Source: Zygnema cylindricum
Taxonomy: Eukaryota > Streptophyta > Zygnematophyceae > Zygnematales > Zygnemataceae
NCBI GenBank assembly: GCA_037447655.1
Contig: JBBHKE010000360.1
Coordinates: 1 to 64,000 of the forward strand
DNA length: 64,000 bases
Direction of reading: 5' to 3'
The position numbers and the translations under genes were made by a program. Below the pieces are notes generated by a model. That model was not told the DNA's origin and did no database searches. It saw only the letters and a program-made list of their open reading frames with translations. This document shows, piece by piece, positions 61,401-64,000 of the stretch (within the stretch, counting starts at the first letter, position 1; each line of letters opens with the position of its first letter).

Positions 61401-63115
61401 AACATTCGACTCTTCTGAATTCCCACATCCCCTGGGCTAATGGACTTATGGCCCTCAAGTCAGGAGTCGGAGGGGGTAGTGGAAGAACTCGTCTTGAAAC
61501 TTTTTCACCTGTCCAATCTTTAGCAAGTGGAGGGAGTAGTGGGAGTGGAGGCTCTGCTGTGGCTGCCCAGCCTCATTCGGAGAGAGCGAAAGGAGAGAGT
61601 GAGAAGGGGGAGAGAGAGAAAGGAGAAAGAGAAAAGGGAGGGAAAAACATCCATGGAAATGATGGAGTGAGAGTAAGACGAGAACCAACTTCATGGATGC
61701 CGAGTGAAAAAACCGTTTTTTCTGAAATTCATAAAAGATATGGAAAAGATTGGGTAAGACTCCAAGAAGCACTACCAAGCAAATCTATGGCTCAGATTAA
61801 AACTTATTTCCAGAATTCAAAATCAAAATTAGGGTTGGGGAGAGGAAATCAAGGGAGTAATAGTAATAATAGTGGAAGAGGAGGAGGAGGACCGACTCGA
61901 AAGAGGAAAGCTGAGGAACTCGAAGGTAGTTATAATGGACCAATTATAAATGGTGGGGGAAATCATAAGAACACCCAAAAATTGGGTGAGAGAGAAGAGG
62001 TTGGGCTGAATATACCTTCTCGTATTACCACAAATAGTTGTCAACATCACGGTCTTTTAGGTAGATCTGGACCGGGAGGAGGAGCAGGAGGTGGAGGTGG
62101 AGGTGGAGGAGGAGGAGGCGGAGGAGGAGGAGGAGGGAATCTTGGGGGTTTACTACATATGGGATTACCTGGTCTCCTTCCTCCCCGCCATGGAATGGGA
62201 GACCCGTTTCATCAAATCCAAATGATGATGCAAATGTATCATGGAAATGGAATTTCCCCTATGAACGGACCGGGAGCTTTGTTTTCCTCCTACCATTCTG
62301 GAGGCTTACCTTTCTATCCTCCTCCTGTATTGGGAGGCGTTGGAGGAGGAGGGAGTGGTCCATCCATGGGGAGACAACTTCACGTGGGAGGAGGAGGAGG
62401 AGGAGGAAGAGGAGGAGGAGGAGATGGGTGTGGTTTGGTGAGATGGCCAGAAGGGAGCTCAATTTCTTCTGAGCATCTCTCCGGATCGGCCATGAATGGA
62501 GGAGGAGGACTCCATCGTCGAATGGAAGAGGATCATCAAATGCAAAATCAACCGGAGTCTGGACAAGAATATGGACCGTCGGATGTGAAATTATTTGGGC
62601 AATCTTTATTAATGCAACCACCACCGATAAATCACACAGGGAATTTGTTGGGAAACTCGGGAAGAGGGAGTGTTTCAGGTTTTTCAGGTAATGCTTCAAC
62701 TCATTCAGGGAATTGTGGAGCTCTACCTCCAAATCAAACAGGAAACCCAACGGGAAATTTAACGGGTTCTATGCTGGGATATAATTCGGTAGAAGATAAT
62801 TCGGGAGGACAATCTTTATACAATAGAGGGGTTTCCTTTTCTTATTCTTCAGGAGGCATGTTAAGTCAGTTATGGAGTCGAACAAATGGAAGTGGGACAG
62901 ATAACTGGATTTCTCGTGTCGGTTTACAAAGAGACGGTTTATCTGATAGCTCCGAAAGATGTCAAGAAGGTGGTTTGGTTCGAGAAAATGTTGAAATTCG
63001 ACCGGATTCGTGTAAATCAGAAACGGAAAGACGGGCTCTCTCTCCTACTCCTGTAGTTTTGGGTCATGATAGAGCAGGAAATCGACGGACTTATTATGCT
63101 CATCATTGTGAATAG
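52447..63115 (+). CDS. PWR: POWERDRESS-like SANT-domain co-repressor with giant acidic exon
   Basis: Exons are 52447-52640, 53784-54956, 55411-59199, 59434-59630 and 59903-63115 (TAG). From ATG 52487 all phases fit and give about 2841 residues, against roughly 1650 as I recall for Arabidopsis PWR. Family landmarks run in order: KRPRLGWGQGLAKYEKKKV (exon 2), a basic helix region before LRLRRNASS (exon 3), MPAMVLGSRNRR with RFISDNGKVEDPVG (exon 4). Three SANT/MYB repeats start at VWTEEERGIF (about 59912), GWKVEEDSLFW (60497) and SWMPSEKTVFSE (61690), followed by a poly-Gly run and DVKLFGQSLL. PWR binds histone deacetylase HDA9 in the nucleus (known for Arabidopsis). Exon 3 is odd: about 700 residues of KE-, EQ- and EP-rich repeats. 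An upstream ATG at 52447 fits better biologically but needs a one-base change in a G run. There is a 5' UTR exon possibility near 51627. Confidence 0.85.
55429..55535 (+). repeat. In-frame 54-bp tandem duplication in PWR exon 3
   Basis: CETGLTDVGAITEVLPR is followed by ETCLTDVGSVTEVRPCET, two adjacent near-identical 18-residue units. The DNA copies (GACTGATGTCGGCGCTATCA and GACTGACGTCGGCTCTGTCA) differ at a few third positions, so the duplication is moderately old. Confidence 0.75.
55745..57420 (+). repeat. KE, EQ and EP repeat tract within PWR exon 3
   Basis: It begins with (GAGAAG)n coding KEKEKE, followed by Glu runs and EQEQ stretches. From about 56400 comes a degenerate (GAGCCT)-based array coding xEPEx units with a 2-6 residue period. 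The reading frame stays open for the whole exon, and substitutions are mostly GAG/GAA and CCT/CCC synonymous, suggesting selection on the protein and not only slippage. Confidence 0.8.
62070..62140 (+). repeat. (GGAGGA)n coding poly-Gly in PWR
   Basis: This trinucleotide-type array encodes about 20 Gly between the third SANT repeat and the C-terminal KLFGQSLL motif. Shorter runs recur near 62340 and 62390. Length variation here would not break the frame. Confidence 0.85.
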
Positions 63116-64000
63116 TTACCAAAAGCCCAAAGAAAAAGTAGAAAGAAAAAGAAACCCGAAAGAAACAAAGCCCGAAGCAAAAAAAAAACCCAGAATGAAA
63201 ATAGTAGAGTAACATTTTTGTGTCTTTGAGCCTCTTTGCTTTTTTTTTTTTTTTTTGAATCCCGGCCATTTGAATTGCTTAAAAAGGAAGCTGTCAGTAT
63301 CCGAGTTTTGTGCCCAAGTTTGTTAAAATGGGTATTAGCCAATCTTTAATTTCCCGAGTGATGACATGACAATTTTTTGTGCCTATGCTGATTAGATTAT
63401 TGAGATGCCGAACGAGCCGACCCCGGAAATCCATTTGGGGACATTTCTGTTCAATGCGATGAGATTAATCGGGGGGAAAATTGCAATGCAAATAATTTAC
63501 ATATTTGTATTTTTAAGTGAATCGGTTCCCAACAAACTTGACTACAAGGCAACGCAAATAATTTGCATATTTGTATTTTTAGGTGAATTGGTTCCCACTT
63601 GACTAAAAAAAGGCTCTATTTTTGCATAGGAATTATGTTGTACTCTTAATATTGGAAAATGAAACAAGTTAAAACAAAAGAGAGAAAGAAGAGTGTCTAT
63701 TTTATAGTGTGATGTGCGAATATGCACTGTTGTTGTGTGTTGTTTTTTCAAGTATCCCTTACCAAATTATTCGCTCGCTTTCCGGAGTGTAGTGCCTCAA
63801 TGTTGTTGGCATTTAGACGACTTTGTGGTACTTCACATGTAGCCATTTAATCAAAAGTTGGCGATATGGAAGCCTACTCTATCCATGCATGAATCAAAAA
63901 AGGGTTATTTTGGTGCACTACCACCTTATCATACGCATGTAATATGCATTTTGTCATATTTGATTTTAATCACATTGAATCTTTGACGCTAATGTTCTGT
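63116..64000. other. PWR 3' flank with 66-bp tandem repeat
   Basis: The first part is presumably the PWR 3' UTR: A-rich, then a T tract at 63240-63256. A direct tandem repeat of about 66 bp, two copies starting near 63489 and 63555, shares CAAATAATTTRCATATTTGT and GTGAATYGGTTCCCA. No gene was recognised further right. Confidence 0.5.

Overview
The window looks like nuclear DNA of a green plant of the streptophyte lineage. The genes carry spliceosomal introns with GT-AG ends. They encode plant-type proteins: the C-terminal end of a PP2C with its plant cysteine extension, an NAT11/12-type nucleobase-ascorbate transporter, and a POWERDRESS-type triple-SANT co-repressor. The dispersed DNA is plant-like too, with Ty1/copia, PIF/Harbinger-like, hAT and foldback MITE sequences. 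The proteins are divergent from flowering plants, and simple purine/pyrimidine arrays fill introns and intergenic DNA, so I favour an early-branching lineage such as a charophyte alga. The species cannot be fixed from the sequence alone.

Layout. 1-2728 (+): last two exons of a PP2C gene, with a repeat-filled upstream intron. 2729-6637: intergenic, between convergent genes. 6638-15116 (-): NAT-type transporter gene, about twelve small exons separated by CT/GA arrays, with probable damage in one segment. 15408-16364: assembly gap. 16365-42370: a 26 kb graveyard of nested mobile DNA, including nested Harbinger-like elements, a 3 kb pure-purine array, an inverted nested copia pair, and an 8.2 kb element with split direct repeats carrying a perfectly delimited hAT insertion. 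42996-46559 (+): an intact five-exon DUF218 (SanA/YdcF-like) gene whose introns hold one MITE family. 47621-49863: two more Harbinger-like elements. 52447-63115 (+): a very large POWERDRESS-like gene with a 3.8 kb acidic low-complexity exon. 63116-64000: downstream DNA.

The most unusual object is the element at 32485-40691. Its order is A1 - internal - B1 - A2 - B2, the split-direct-repeat architecture known from PAT/Ngaro-type tyrosine-recombinase (DIRS-order) retrotransposons. It has no clear target duplication, a shared CGAY core at all junctions, and interrupts a Harbinger-like copy whose sequence resumes on the other side. The four host genes have no evident functional link with one another. 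No RNA gene or CRISPR array was found.
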